DNA of 64,000 bases, from the NCBI RefSeq assembly GCF_011764445.1, contig NZ_BLPG01000001.1, positions 4,154,001-4,218,000 of the forward strand. The letters are read 5' to 3'. The stretch is from Phytohabitans rumicis (GTDB lineage: Bacteria > Actinomycetota > Actinomycetes > Mycobacteriales > Micromonosporaceae). The notes below the pieces were generated by a model, which was not told the DNA's origin, made no database searches, and was given only the letters and a program-made list of their open reading frames with translations. Position 1 is the first letter of the stretch. Every line of letters starts with the position of its first letter. This document shows, in pieces, positions 42,789 to 52,074 of this stretch. Both the position numbers and the translations under genes were made by a program.

Positions 42789-43880
42789 ATGTACCAGACC
42801 CAGCCGGCCCGGCCACGCACGCTGGATACCCCGCGCCGACCCGCCGCTTTACGCTGGTGGTGTGAGGCCCCGGAGCCGCTGCTGCTTGTCGTCGACGGCA
42901 ACAGCCTGCTACACCGCGCGTACCACGCCGCGGCCACAGGGGAGTTACGCGACGGGGAGGGGCGGGCGGTGTGGGCGCTCAAGGGCCTGGTCACCCATGT
43001 CGCCCATGCGGCGGCCCAGCTGCGTCCGGACGCCGTGCTGGTCGGCTTCGACTGTCCAGTGTCGTCGACGAGGGCGGACGACTACGCCGGGTACAAAGCG
43101 CATCGGCCGGCCAAGCCAGCGGATCTGCAGGAGCAGTTGGCCGCCGCGCCGGACCTGCTGCGCGCGGCTGGGCTGCCGGTGCGCGTCCCGGCTGGCTACG
43201 AGGCCGACGACGTTCTCGCCAGTTGCGCGGCGAAGGCTCGGGACACCGGCTGGCGTACGATCCTGGTCACCAGCGACCGCGATGCCTTCGCGCTGCTTGA
43301 CGCGAGCACCTCGGTGTTGCGGATCCGCAACGGTGGCCGCGACGCCGCGGTGCTGGTGAGGGCCGCAACCCTGCCTGGCGTGTGCGGGGTCGAGGCGTGG
43401 CAGTACCGCGACTTCGCCGCGCTGCGCGGCGATCCGTCCGACAACCTTCCCGGGGTGCCCGGCTTCGGGCCGGCGACCGCCGCCGACCTGCTCGCCGCGT
43501 TCGGGACGGTCGACGCGGCGTGGGCGGCGCTGGATGGTGGGAGGGCGGCTGAGGTGAGCGCGGCCGTGGGCGCACGGGCGGCCGAGCGGTTGGCCGGACC
43601 GGCCGCGCGCGAGGTGGTGGTGCGTAACCGCCGGTTGATGCGGATGCGTACTGACCTTCCGGTGCCCGATCTCGAAGGGATCAGGCTCCCGCTTGAGATT
43701 TCCAGGATGCGACGCGCGCTCGCCGGGCGGGGCATCCTGCTCGGCCCGTCGTTGTGGGCACTGACCGGAGGCGTTTCCCCGGACGAGGTCACGGACGCAC
43801 CGGCATGGGTACGCGTGGCTGTCCGTCCACCGCGTTCGCGCCGGCCCGGCCCGATGCCGGGTCAGCTCACCCTCTTCTGA
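42789..43880 (+). CDS. 5'-3' exonuclease (FEN/PolA-like)
   Basis: Flap or 5' nuclease related to the N-terminal domain of DNA polymerase I. The PIN-like core holds acidic metal ligands in LLLVVDGNSLLHRAYHA, GYEADDVLASC and VTSDRDAFALL. The helix-3-turn-helix DNA-binding loop is RGDPSDNLPGVPGFGPATAADLL. It is 363 residues from the ATG at 42789, but homologues start near PEPLLLVVD. A GTG at 42862 would give such a start only if the CCCC at 42868-42871 lacked one C, so the first ~27 residues may be wrong. It probably acts in replication or repair as a second such nuclease beside PolA. Confidence 0.87.
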   Translation: MYQTQPARPRTLDTPRRPAALRWWCEAPEPLLLVVDGNSLLHRAYHAAATGELRDGEGRAVWALKGLVTHVAHAAAQLRPDAVLVGFDCPVSSTRADDYAGYKAHRPAKPADLQEQLAAAPDLLRAAGLPVRVPAGYEADDVLASCAAKARDTGWRTILVTSDRDAFALLDASTSVLRIRNGGRDAAVLVRAATLPGVCGVEAWQYRDFAALRGDPSDNLPGVPGFGPATAADLLAAFGTVDAAWAALDGGRAAEVSAAVGARAAERLAGPAAREVVVRNRRLMRMRTDLPVPDLEGIRLPLEISRMRRALAGRGILLGPSLWALTGGVSPDEVTDAPAWVRVAVRPPRSRRPGPMPGQLTLF

Positions 43881-44012
43881 CCGCGAAGGCTCCGCTGAAG
43901 CAGCGCCAGCTACGCAGGAGTTCGGCAATGACTAGCGGCAACCGACTTTGGTCGATGTCAGATCGCCCGATGGCGGTAGTGGCCGTTGGGTCGATCACGC
44001 CATCGTGGTGGG

Positions 44013-45032
44013 GTGACCGAGACTGCTGTTACGCGGTTGTCACGCTGGCGGCGGCTGACCCCGGTGATGGCGCTTCTGGTGTTGGCGCCGTGGGCGGCCG
44101 AATGCTCGTGGGGTGGCTTCACCCTCCAGAATGTCCTGCCGGTCGTGCTGATCCTCGCACCGCTGTACGGCGGGGCGGCGGTGGTCATCCGGGAGATCGC
44201 ACGCCGTACGGGCGGCGGCTGGCCGGCGATCATCCTGCTGGCCGCGGCGTTCGGTCTGTTCCAGGCCGCCTTGGTCGACCAGTCGCTGTTCAATCCTCGG
44301 TACCTCGACGACACCGAGTTCGCCGACTGGGCGGGTGCTGCCAACGCGACGCGGGTGCCGGTTCTCGGCTTCAGCGCCGAACAGGCGTTCGACTACATCG
44401 GCAATCATGTGGCGCTGAGCATCTGCGCGCCGATCGCGCTCGTGGAGTCGTTCGTAGGTGCGCAGCGCCGGCATCGGCCGTGGCTGGGCGCGTCCGGCCT
44501 CGCTGCCGTCGCGGTCATGTACGTGCTCGGCAGCCTGTTGATCTTCTTCGACGATTCGGGGCGAAAGAGCTTCACCGCCAGCCCGCTGCAGTTGCTGTTC
44601 GCCGGGTCGGTCGTGCTCACGCTCGTCGGGGCCGCGATCCTGCCCCGGTTCCGGCACCGCCGTACACCGGCAACAGCGAACGCACCCCGGCCGCTCTGGA
44701 TCGGGATGGTCGTGCTCGTCGCGCACCTGGCGTCCTGGCTCGTGACCGGCTGGCCGGCGGTCGCGGTGCGCGCCGCGGTGGTCGCGGTGGTCGCGACTGT
44801 CATCGTCATCTGGTCCCGGCGCGCCGGTTGGGGTCAGCGGCACGTGCTCGCCGCCGGGTCGGCCGGCCTGCTCGTCGCGGCAGCCCAGGCATACCTGGTG
44901 CCCAACTACGCGCCCGCCTCACCGACAGCGGCACTGGTCGGCGACGTCGCGGTCAGCGTCATCACGCTCACACTCGTCGGGGGCGCGTTCTGGCGGCTGA
45001 GCCGCACCCCGACGCCCGTCCGGCCCACATAG
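44013..45032 (+). CDS. Integral membrane protein, unknown function
   Basis: A 339-residue protein with about eight to nine predicted membrane helices, for example PVMALLVLAPWAAECSW, VLPVVLILAPLYGGAAVVI and IILLAAAFGLFQAALV. No transporter or enzyme family is recognised. The GTG at 44013 is likely; an ATG in the same frame 27 bases upstream cannot be excluded. It lies 30 bases before the AfsR-like regulator gene in the same direction. Confidence 0.7.
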   Translation: MTETAVTRLSRWRRLTPVMALLVLAPWAAECSWGGFTLQNVLPVVLILAPLYGGAAVVIREIARRTGGGWPAIILLAAAFGLFQAALVDQSLFNPRYLDDTEFADWAGAANATRVPVLGFSAEQAFDYIGNHVALSICAPIALVESFVGAQRRHRPWLGASGLAAVAVMYVLGSLLIFFDDSGRKSFTASPLQLLFAGSVVLTLVGAAILPRFRHRRTPATANAPRPLWIGMVVLVAHLASWLVTGWPAVAVRAAVVAVVATVIVIWSRRAGWGQRHVLAAGSAGLLVAAAQAYLVPNYAPASPTAALVGDVAVSVITLTLVGGAFWRLSRTPTPVRPT

Positions 45033-45062
45033 CGGTGCGCGGTCCGTGGCAAAATCGGCCGG

Positions 45063-48000
45063 GTGCAGATCGGGATGCTCGGATCGTTCGAGGTTCGCAC
45101 GGACGACGGAGCCTTCGCCGACGTACCGGGCGCGCGGCTGCGCGGCCTGTTGATCGCCCTCGCGCTCGAACCTGGTCGCGTGGTCCCGAAGGCAACGCTC
45201 GTCGACTGGATCTGGGGTGAACACCCGCCCGCGGACGCGGCGAACGCCTTGCAACGCTTGGTTTCCCGACTGCGGAAGGCGCTGCCGGAGGGATCGGTCG
45301 AGGGGCAGCCGGACGGCTACCGGCTGAGGGCGGAACCCGACGCTGTCGACGCCGTGCGGTTCGAACGCCTCGTCGGTCAGGCTCGCAATGGGGACGATCC
45401 ACAGCGGGTAGGGCTGCTGCGTGAGGCCCTCGCCATGTGGCGTGGTGCGGCCATGCAGGATGTCGGTTTGCAGGAGAGTGCGGCGTTTGACGCGGCGGTC
45501 AGCCGGCTTGAAGGGCTGCGCCTGACCGCCATGGAGGATCGGTTCGATGCGGAGGTCAGCGCCGGCCATGGTGGCGGGCTGGTCGCGGAACTGACCGACC
45601 TGGTGGCCGCGCATCCGATGCGGGAACGGCTTGTCGCTGCGCTGATGCGTGCCCTCGTGGCGGCCGGTCGCGGCAGCGAGGCGCTGCTGGTGTACCAGCG
45701 CACAAGAGAAGCCTTGGCGGACGCGCTGGGCGTCGACCCCTCACCAGAGTTGTCCGCGTTGCACGTCGCGCTGCTGCGCGGCGATGTGGGGCGGCGGGAG
45801 GAGGAGCGGAACACCAACCTGCGTGCCGAGCTGACCAGCTTCGTCGGCAGGGACGCCGATGTCGCTGTGGTTCGCGAACTCGTCGCCGAACATCGGTTGA
45901 CCACCCTGATCGGGCCGGGCGGCTCGGGGAAGACCAGGCTGGCCACGGAAACCGCGCGCACGCTGCTCGATGACCTGCCGGACGGGGCCTGGTTGGTGGA
46001 GCTCGCGGCCATCGGCACCGACGGTGACGTGGCGCAGGCGACGCTCGCCGGCCTCGGCCTGCGGGATGCTCTGCTCGGCGGGGCACCGAACGCGGAGCCG
46101 GCGGACCGGCTCATCGCCGCGGTCCGCGAGCGGGAGGCGCTGCTGATTCTGGACAACTGTGAGCACGTGATCGAGTCGGCGGCGGCGTTCGCCCATCGAG
46201 TGCTCGGGGAGTGCCAGCGGCTGCGGATCCTGGCGACGAGCAGGGAACCGCTCGGCATCACCGGTGAGGCGCTGTGGCTGGTCGAGCCGCTGACCTTGCC
46301 GGAGGGGGACGCCAGCCCTGGCGAGATCGAGTCCTCTCCGGCCGTCCAGTTGCTGCGGGACCGGGCGGGCGCGGTGCGCAAGGATTTCGCGGTCGACGCC
46401 CACGCGTTGTCGACGATCGTGCGCGTCTGTCGGGTGCTGGACGGGATGCCGCTGGCGATCGAACTGGCCGCGGCCAGGTTGCGCACCATGTCCCTGGATC
46501 AGCTCGCCAACCGCCTCGACGACCGGTTCCGTCTGCTGACCGGCGGCAGCCGCACCGCGCTGCCGCGGCACCGGACGCTGCGCGCGATGGTCGACTGGAG
46601 TTGGGAGCTGCTCACCGACGCCGAACGGACGGTCCTGCGCAGGTTGTCGGTGTTCTCGGGCGGGGCGAGCCTGGAGGCGGCCGAGCGGGTCTGCGTCGGC
46701 GACGCCGTCGAGCAGGAGCCGGTGCTCGAGTTGCTCACCGCGCTGACCGAGAAGTCGCTGCTGGTCGCCGAGGGTGACAGCGCACCGCGCTACCGGATGC
46801 TCGGCACGATCAAGGAGTACGCCGCGCAGCGCCTCGCGGAGGCGGGGGAGTCGGACCTGGCGCGCCACGCGCACCTCGCCTACTTCACCGAGCTCACCGA
46901 GACCGCGGACCCGCAGCTTCGCCGCGCCGAGCAGGTGAAGTGGCTCGCCACGCTCGCTGCCGAGCACGACAACATCAGTTCCGCGATACGTGGTGCGCTC
47001 GCGGCCGGTGAGGCGCATGGGGCGATGCGGCTCGCGGCGGGCGCCGGCTGGTACTGGTGGCTGAGCGGGCACAAGGGTGAGGGCAACGAGCTGCTCATCG
47101 CGGCCGCCACCATTCCCGGCGAGGTGGACGACGAGATCCGGGCCATGGTGTACGGACTTGTCGTGCTGTTCGTGAGCAGCTCCGGGCTGAGCGACGAAAA
47201 CGATGCGGCGGAGTGGATCCACAAGGCATACCAGCTCAGCCGGCGCAGCCAGTCCCGCTACCCGCTGCTGGCGTTGGTCGTCCCGCTGGAACGCATGTTG
47301 CAGGCGCCGGACGCGTTCCTGCCCGCGTGGGAATCATTGCTGGACAACGAGGACCCCTGGGTACGCGCACTGGCCCGGTTCCAGCTCGGCAAGATGCGGA
47401 TCGTGCTCGGCCAGGGCGGGCGAGACGCGGACATGTATCTCGAGATGGCGCTCGCCGAGTTTCGGGCACTCGGCGAAAGGTACGGGATTTCGTTGGCTCT
47501 GACCGAGCTGGCGGAACGCATCGCCACGCGCGGCGAGTTCGCGGGTGCCTGCGAGCTCTACGAGCAGGCGGTCGTGGTCGTCACCGAGGTCGGCGCCATC
47601 GAGGATGTCATACGGATGCGGTCGCGACAGGCGCAGCTGTACTGGCTGCTAGGTGACGAGGACGCCAGCGCGGCTGCCATGGCCGAGGCGCAGCGGTGCG
47701 CGGAAAGGGTCACCTGGCCGGATGCGCTGATCGAGCTGGCCCTCGCGAAGGCGGAACTCGCGCGTTGGGGCGGCGACACCGAGGAGGCGTACCGGCAACT
47801 CGATGTCGCGACGACCATGCTGGGCGACAAAGCGGAGCGCGCGGGTGTCCGCGCGATGGCACATGACCTGCTGGGCTACCTCGCCGACGATCTCGGCAAG
47901 GCCCGCGAGCACCACGCCGCGGCCTGCCAGGCGGCGGCCGAGGCGGGGTACCCAACCCTGATCGCACGGATCCTCGTCGGGGTCGCGGACCTGGCTCTAC

Positions 48001-48203
48001 GCCGCGACCAGTACGAACAGGCCGCGCGGCTGCTCGCGGCGAGCACCGGCGTGCGCGGACTGCCGGATCGCTCCCAACCGGATGTGGCCCGGATCGAGCG
48101 GGCCGCGCGAAGCCGCCTCGGCGACGCGGGGTTCGCCGAGGCGGCCAGGGAGGGCACGGAGTCGAACTGGTCTCAACTGGTCACGGCCACGCTCGTTGAA
48201 TGA
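45063..48203 (+). CDS. AfsR/SARP-family regulator (BTAD, NB-ARC, TPR)
   Basis: A 1046-residue transcriptional regulator. Residues ~1-90 are an OmpR-type winged helix (RLRGLLIALALEPGRVV), ~95-245 the bacterial transcriptional activation domain (AMWRGAAMQDVGLQ, EALADALGVDPSPELSAL), then an NB-ARC ATPase with P-loop TLIGPGGSGKTRLATE and ILDNCEHV, and finally ~500 residues of TPR-like helices. Such proteins activate secondary-metabolite or export genes. The start is GTG at 45063. Its stop overlaps the convergent DUF4097 gene by 23 bases. The adjacent DUF4097/ABC exporter operon is a plausible target. Confidence 0.92.
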   Translation: MQIGMLGSFEVRTDDGAFADVPGARLRGLLIALALEPGRVVPKATLVDWIWGEHPPADAANALQRLVSRLRKALPEGSVEGQPDGYRLRAEPDAVDAVRFERLVGQARNGDDPQRVGLLREALAMWRGAAMQDVGLQESAAFDAAVSRLEGLRLTAMEDRFDAEVSAGHGGGLVAELTDLVAAHPMRERLVAALMRALVAAGRGSEALLVYQRTREALADALGVDPSPELSALHVALLRGDVGRREEERNTNLRAELTSFVGRDADVAVVRELVAEHRLTTLIGPGGSGKTRLATETARTLLDDLPDGAWLVELAAIGTDGDVAQATLAGLGLRDALLGGAPNAEPADRLIAAVREREALLILDNCEHVIESAAAFAHRVLGECQRLRILATSREPLGITGEALWLVEPLTLPEGDASPGEIESSPAVQLLRDRAGAVRKDFAVDAHALSTIVRVCRVLDGMPLAIELAAARLRTMSLDQLANRLDDRFRLLTGGSRTALPRHRTLRAMVDWSWELLTDAERTVLRRLSVFSGGASLEAAERVCVGDAVEQEPVLELLTALTEKSLLVAEGDSAPRYRMLGTIKEYAAQRLAEAGESDLARHAHLAYFTELTETADPQLRRAEQVKWLATLAAEHDNISSAIRGALAAGEAHGAMRLAAGAGWYWWLSGHKGEGNELLIAAATIPGEVDDEIRAMVYGLVVLFVSSSGLSDENDAAEWIHKAYQLSRRSQSRYPLLALVVPLERMLQAPDAFLPAWESLLDNEDPWVRALARFQLGKMRIVLGQGGRDADMYLEMALAEFRALGERYGISLALTELAERIATRGEFAGACELYEQAVVVVTEVGAIEDVIRMRSRQAQLYWLLGDEDASAAAMAEAQRCAERVTWPDALIELALAKAELARWGGDTEEAYRQLDVATTMLGDKAERAGVRAMAHDLLGYLADDLGKAREHHAAACQAAAEAGYPTLIARILVGVADLALRRDQYEQAARLLAASTGVRGLPDRSQPDVARIERAARSRLGDAGFAEAAREGTESNWSQLVTATLVE

Positions 48204-49017
48204 CGATGTCGCCGTACCGCGTGCGGGCGTGGACCGCGACCTTGTCGTCGAACGTGTCGGGGTTTTCCTGCGACGGAACGGAGTTGCGCACCGACCCTCG
48301 CGTGCTGCTGGCGTCCACCTGGGCAGCGGTGCCCTCGCCGATGCCGACCTCGATGTTTCCTGAGCGGTTCAACAGCTCCGCCTGACCGCGTGTCAACCGG
48401 CCGATCCGGATGGCACCGTCGCCTGTCTTAGCGGTGACGCTGCCGTCGGCGCGGTCGATGTCGAAACTGCCGTTACCACTGCTGAGATCGAGGTCGGCGC
48501 AGGCGCGGCCGATCCAGATCTGCCCGCCCGAACTCGAGAGCCCGACGGCGCCATTCACCTCGCTGATCCGCGCCGCGACCACGCTGCCTTCGATGTTGGC
48601 GCGGCCAGCGATATGGCCGATCGCGACCTCACCGGCCGCGATGTTCGCCTGCAGCTCGTTGATGCGATCCAGTTGGACTCGACCCTTTGCCATGTGCAGC
48701 TCGCACTCGCCAAGTGAGCCGTCCGCCTGAACGCTTGAGTGCGCCATGTACGCGACCAGGCTGGAGCCGGCGGGCAGGTCGATCGTGATGGCGACCGAGC
48801 CGTTCTTGTCACCCGAGACGGTCGTCTTGACCGATAGCCGGCCGCCGGCGAAGTCGACCTTGGTCCTGGTGGCCACCTTGACATCCCGCTGACTCGCCTT
48901 GTCGATGGGTTCGACCCGCACTACGGTGTCGGTCCGGTCGCTCGCGGTGACCCGCACCCGAGCGCCGGCGACCTGCACGGTGGCGGCGATCGGCCCTGGC
49001 GTGGCGAATGTCGGCAT
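48181..49017 (-). CDS. DUF4097-family beta-strand repeat protein
   Basis: A 278-residue protein built of short repeated beta strands of the DUF4097 (adhesin-like) type, visible as recurring patterns around G-x-I-x-I-G (VAIGHIAGRANIEGSV, AIRIGRLTRGQAEL, GNIEVGIGEG). It has no signal peptide or anchor, so it is probably cytosolic or peripheral to the membrane. These genes commonly accompany ABC-2 exporters, as here: the permease gene ends seven bases... its start lies just upstream at 49773 and the two are co-directional with a six-base gap. The role is unknown. Confidence 0.82.
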   Translation of the reverse strand: MPTFATPGPIAATVQVAGARVRVTASDRTDTVVRVEPIDKASQRDVKVATRTKVDFAGGRLSVKTTVSGDKNGSVAITIDLPAGSSLVAYMAHSSVQADGSLGECELHMAKGRVQLDRINELQANIAAGEVAIGHIAGRANIEGSVVAARISEVNGAVGLSSSGGQIWIGRACADLDLSSGNGSFDIDRADGSVTAKTGDGAIRIGRLTRGQAELLNRSGNIEVGIGEGTAAQVDASSTRGSVRNSVPSQENPDTFDDKVAVHARTRYGDIVIQRAWP

Positions 49018-49023
49018 GCCAAC

Positions 49024-49773
49024 TCACGCCCGCTTCGTGAACGTGGAACGCGCCCACAGGTACCCGACCAGTGCGATCCCGACGCACCAGGCGATGGCGA
49101 TGATCGCGTCGCTGGAGGATGGTGCGCCGTTGAGCAACCCGCGCACGGTTTCGATGATCGGCGTGAAGGGCTGGTACTCCGCGAACTCCCGCAGGCCCGG
49201 CCCCATCTTGTCCGCCGGCACGATCGCGCTGCTGAAGAACGGCAGCATGACCAGCGGGATGGCGGCCATACCCGCCGTTTCCGGAGACTTCGCCGCGAGT
49301 CCCAGGGCGACCGTGAGCCAGCCGGCCGCGAAGCCGAGCAGCACGACGATGCCGACCACGCCGAGCCAGTCGAGGACACTCGCCGCCGGGCTGAATCCCA
49401 ACAGGAACGCCACCCCGATGAGGGCCGCGATGGCGAGCAGATTGGTCAGCAGGCTGGCGATGACGTGACCGGTCAACACCGCACCACGGGAGACGTCCAT
49501 CACCTTGAACCGGTTGATGATGCCCTTGGTCATGTCGGAGTTCACCGACGTCGCGGTGGCCCCCAGCCCGTAACAGACGGCCAACAGGATCAGTCCCGGC
49601 GTCGCGTAGTCGATGTAGTCGACACCGACGCTGAAAGCGTCACCGAACATGTACACGAACATCAACATGATGATGATCGGCATCAGGACCGCGTTGAACA
49701 CCGAGACCGGGTTCCGGGCGATGTGTTTGAAGTTGCGGCGCAACATCACGATCGAAGGGGACTTGGCGCTCAT
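49024..49773 (-). CDS. ABC-2 type permease (drug-exporter type)
   Basis: A 249-residue membrane subunit of an ABC-2 exporter with six hydrophobic helices. The start region (FKHIARNPVSVFNAVLMPI) and the conserved YIDYATPGLILLAVCYG resemble the DrrB group of daunorubicin-type exporters. It pairs with the ATPase gene, whose stop overlaps its start (ATGA). The substrate is unknown. Confidence 0.88.
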   Translation of the reverse strand: MSAKSPSIVMLRRNFKHIARNPVSVFNAVLMPIIIMLMFVYMFGDAFSVGVDYIDYATPGLILLAVCYGLGATATSVNSDMTKGIINRFKVMDVSRGAVLTGHVIASLLTNLLAIAALIGVAFLLGFSPAASVLDWLGVVGIVVLLGFAAGWLTVALGLAAKSPETAGMAAIPLVMLPFFSSAIVPADKMGPGLREFAEYQPFTPIIETVRGLLNGAPSSSDAIIAIAWCVGIALVGYLWARSTFTKRA

Positions 49774-50708
49774 TTCGCGGCCTCCGTGGTGTGGCCCGTC
49801 AGGGCGAGGAAAACGTCGTCGAGGTCGGGTGTGTGTACGGAGAACTCCTCGGCACTGAGCGAGTTCTCATCGAGCCTGTCCAGCAGAGCCCGCAGCGATT
49901 TCGTCCCGCCATCGCCGGGAACCCGCAGGGTCAGTCCCTCGTCGTCGCGCGTGGAGCCGGGGAAGAGCGGCGCGGCCGCTTGGAGTTGGGCGACGGTGGT
50001 GAACCTGAGCCGGACGTGGGTCCCGGGGATCTGCCGCTTGAGGTCGTCGGGAGTGCCCTGGGCGACCAGGCGACCCTGGTCGAGTACCGCGATCCGGTCG
50101 GCGAGCTGATCGGCTTCCTCAAGGTACTGAGTGGTAAGAAAGACGGTCACACCATCGGCCACCAGCCCGCGGACGATCTCCCACATCGTGCGGCGGCTGC
50201 GTGGATCCAGTCCGGTCGTCGGCTCGTCCAGGAAAATGATCTGTGGGTTACCGACGAGCGTCATCGCCAGGTCGAGCTTCCGGCGCATACCCCCGGAGTA
50301 GGTCGATGCGGGCTTCTTCGCCGACTCCACCAGATCGAAGCGTTCGAGCAGCTCCGTGACGATCCGCCTACCGTCGCCGGAGGTCGCCCGGTTCAGATCC
50401 ACCATCAGCTGCAGGTTCTCCTGCCCGGTCAGCAGCTCGTCCACCGCCGCGAACTGACCGGTGACCCCGATCGCCGCGCGCACCGCCTTGGCGTTGGTCG
50501 CGACGTCATGGCCGGCAACGCGCACCGTCCCACCGTCGGCCTTGATCAACGTGGTCAGCACGTTCACCGTCGTCGTCTTGCCCGCCCCGTTCGGGCCGAG
50601 CAGGGAGAAGACCGTGCCAGCACGTACATCGAGATCGATGCCATCGAGCACGACTTTGTCCCCGAAAGCCTTTCGCAGCCCTGAAACCTCAATCGCTGAA
50701 CTTCTCAT
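49770..50708 (-). CDS. ABC transporter ATPase (DrrA-like)
   Basis: A 312-residue ATPase subunit. It has LGPNGAGKTTTVNVL (Walker A), YSGGMRRKLDLAM (signature), IIFLDEPTTGLDPRSR (Walker B with D-loop) and a C-terminal extension typical of DrrA-type subunits (RLRFTTVAQLQAAAPLF to FSVHTPDLDDVFLALTG). It powers the ABC-2 permease encoded next, probably for export of a hydrophobic compound. ATG 50708 was chosen over an upstream in-frame start because the domain begins there (IEVSGLRKAFGDK). Confidence 0.92.
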   Translation of the reverse strand: MRSSAIEVSGLRKAFGDKVVLDGIDLDVRAGTVFSLLGPNGAGKTTTVNVLTTLIKADGGTVRVAGHDVATNAKAVRAAIGVTGQFAAVDELLTGQENLQLMVDLNRATSGDGRRIVTELLERFDLVESAKKPASTYSGGMRRKLDLAMTLVGNPQIIFLDEPTTGLDPRSRRTMWEIVRGLVADGVTVFLTTQYLEEADQLADRIAVLDQGRLVAQGTPDDLKRQIPGTHVRLRFTTVAQLQAAAPLFPGSTRDDEGLTLRVPGDGGTKSLRALLDRLDENSLSAEEFSVHTPDLDDVFLALTGHTTEAAK

Positions 50709-50944
50709 GCGACCTACGATCGGCGCCTGACCTGTCACGCCCCTGACACGCCCCTGACACGGCCACTGACGCGGTGTTCGCCCGAACCGGTTAATGCAAA
50801 TGGCCGGTGGCGGCACGCTGACCGCACATTGTGTACGAGTGGCGTGAACCGGAACGCACGGTTTGTCCGATCGTCGCTCCCCAGGTTTTCAGAACATGGT
50901 GAGGTCCCTCGGCAGCCGATGACGAAGGTAGGTAAACCGCGGAA

Positions 50945-51760
50945 ATGACGTGGTTTAGCGACGCGCTGCGCTCCGCCCACCGACTGAGCAACTCGATCAG
51001 CGTATTTCGCAATCTCTGGTGGCTCCTCCTAGCCGTCGGTGGCGGTGGCGTCGTTGCGTGGAGACTTGGCCGGGCTGGCGGCTGGTACCTGACCGTCGGA
51101 ACCGTCCTCGCCGTACTCGGCGTCGTGACCCTTGCCGCGGGAATAGTGATGATGCGCCGCGCCTCCATCGCCCCGTACACATGGGAGTCGGCGGAGTACG
51201 TCTACCGATTCGACGGTGACGACCCGAGGCGTCAGGTACAGCTCACAAAGATCAAGATCCGGGCGAACCGCGATGACGTTGCATTCTTCCGTAACCGGTA
51301 TTACTGGACCGGCCAGGGCGAAAGCAGGCTGCTCCCGCTGAACGGTCACCGAGTCGTGGCCGAGAGAGTTGCCATGGACTCTCAGCGCCGTTATTACTAC
51401 GTGCTGTTGGACAGACCGCTGAACCGGGGAGACACGGCCGTCATCCAGATCCGGCAGGAGTTATTCGACGAGGAGCGGACGTTTCAACCGGTCCTGGCCA
51501 AGAGTCTCAACGAGCCGGTGGGTAGGTTGACGTTGAGGGTGATCTACCCCGCTGGGTTGGAGCCGCGTCACGTGGTGGCCCGAGAACTCGTACGCAGCCG
51601 AAACCCGGAGGCCGACTGGCGAACGGTCCACGAACGGGACGCCGAGATCGAGAGCACGGGCGAGACCACAGAGGCCATTTTCGTCGCAAACGATCCACGC
51701 ACAGGACGCCGGTACGCCCTCTACTGGGGGCCCTGGGGCAACTATACCAAAACGACCTAA
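50945..51760 (+). CDS. Two-helix membrane protein, unknown function
   Basis: A 271-residue protein with two adjacent membrane helices near the N-terminus (residues ~23-40 and ~47-70, ending in RRAS) and a ~200-residue soluble domain with alternating strands (QVQLTKIKIRANRDDVAFF, VIQIRQELFDEERTFQ). No family is recognised. The soluble part probably faces the cytosol, given the Arg-rich end of the second helix. It is transcribed alone, divergently from the ABC exporter, and followed by a strong terminator. Confidence 0.68.
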   Translation: MTWFSDALRSAHRLSNSISVFRNLWWLLLAVGGGGVVAWRLGRAGGWYLTVGTVLAVLGVVTLAAGIVMMRRASIAPYTWESAEYVYRFDGDDPRRQVQLTKIKIRANRDDVAFFRNRYYWTGQGESRLLPLNGHRVVAERVAMDSQRRYYYVLLDRPLNRGDTAVIQIRQELFDEERTFQPVLAKSLNEPVGRLTLRVIYPAGLEPRHVVARELVRSRNPEADWRTVHERDAEIESTGETTEAIFVANDPRTGRRYALYWGPWGNYTKTT

Positions 51761-51790
51761 TGCCGACAAAGCGCGCTATACACTCGCCTC

Positions 51791-51829
51791 ATGACGCACG
51801 CGCCAGGAGGAATCATGGAGAACGACTGA
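51791..51829 (+). CDS. Possible 12-residue peptide or leader
   Basis: An ATG at 51791 opens a 12-codon frame (MTHAPGGIMEND); within it AGGAGG stands four bases before a second ATG at 51815 that would give only MEND. The perfect ribosome site and the intrinsic terminator 12 bases after the stop suggest a small transcript is made and perhaps translated. No known leader peptide matches. Confidence 0.3.
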   Translation: MTHAPGGIMEND

Positions 51830-51840
51830 TATCAGCAATA

Positions 51841-51882
51841 CGGCGGCCGGGAAGCATCGTTGCTCCCGGCCGCCGCGTTTTT
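51841..51882 (+). terminator. Intrinsic terminator
   Basis: CGGCGGCCGGGA (51841-51852) pairs perfectly with TCCCGGCCGCCG (51864-51875) around an 11-base loop and is followed by CGTTTTT. This is the clearest rho-independent terminator in the window and ends transcription from the gene at 50945 or the small frame before it. Confidence 0.88.
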
Positions 51883-51883
51883 C

Positions 51884-51925
51884 GACTTGTTTAGGGGGCG
51901 TCGCCGCTCAGTCGTTAAACAAGTC
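51884..51925. repeat. 10-bp inverted repeat
   Basis: GACTTGTTTA (51884-51893) and TAAACAAGTC (51916-51925) are perfect inverted copies with a 22-base loop, directly after the terminator. It may form a second terminator stem for leftward transcription or a regulator site. No U-tract follows. Confidence 0.45.
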
Positions 51926-52074
51926 TCCGCCCTCCCGCTCAGGTCTGACAGATCGAAAGTCGTACGCATATATCAGACGGCATGTGCCAATCGAAACACG
52001 AAAGCATTTCTGCTCCTCACGATTGTGGAATTTGCGTGCCGCAATCGTACCCGAGCAGAGCGATGAGGCCCCAC

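Larger units (their letters stand above)
51761..52074. other. Intergenic 314 bases with terminators
   Basis: Contains a 12-codon frame (51791-51829), a canonical terminator (51841-51882), a 10-bp inverted repeat (51884-51925) and a smaller hairpin ACGATTGTGG/CCGCAATCGT at 52019-52048 that may serve the leftward esterase gene. No larger gene is seen. Confidence 0.5.

Noticed and set aside
48181-48203. Frameshift at the end of the AfsR-like gene
   Set aside because: The 23-base overlap with the convergent DUF4097 gene is a normal tail-to-tail overlap; both proteins have complete ends.
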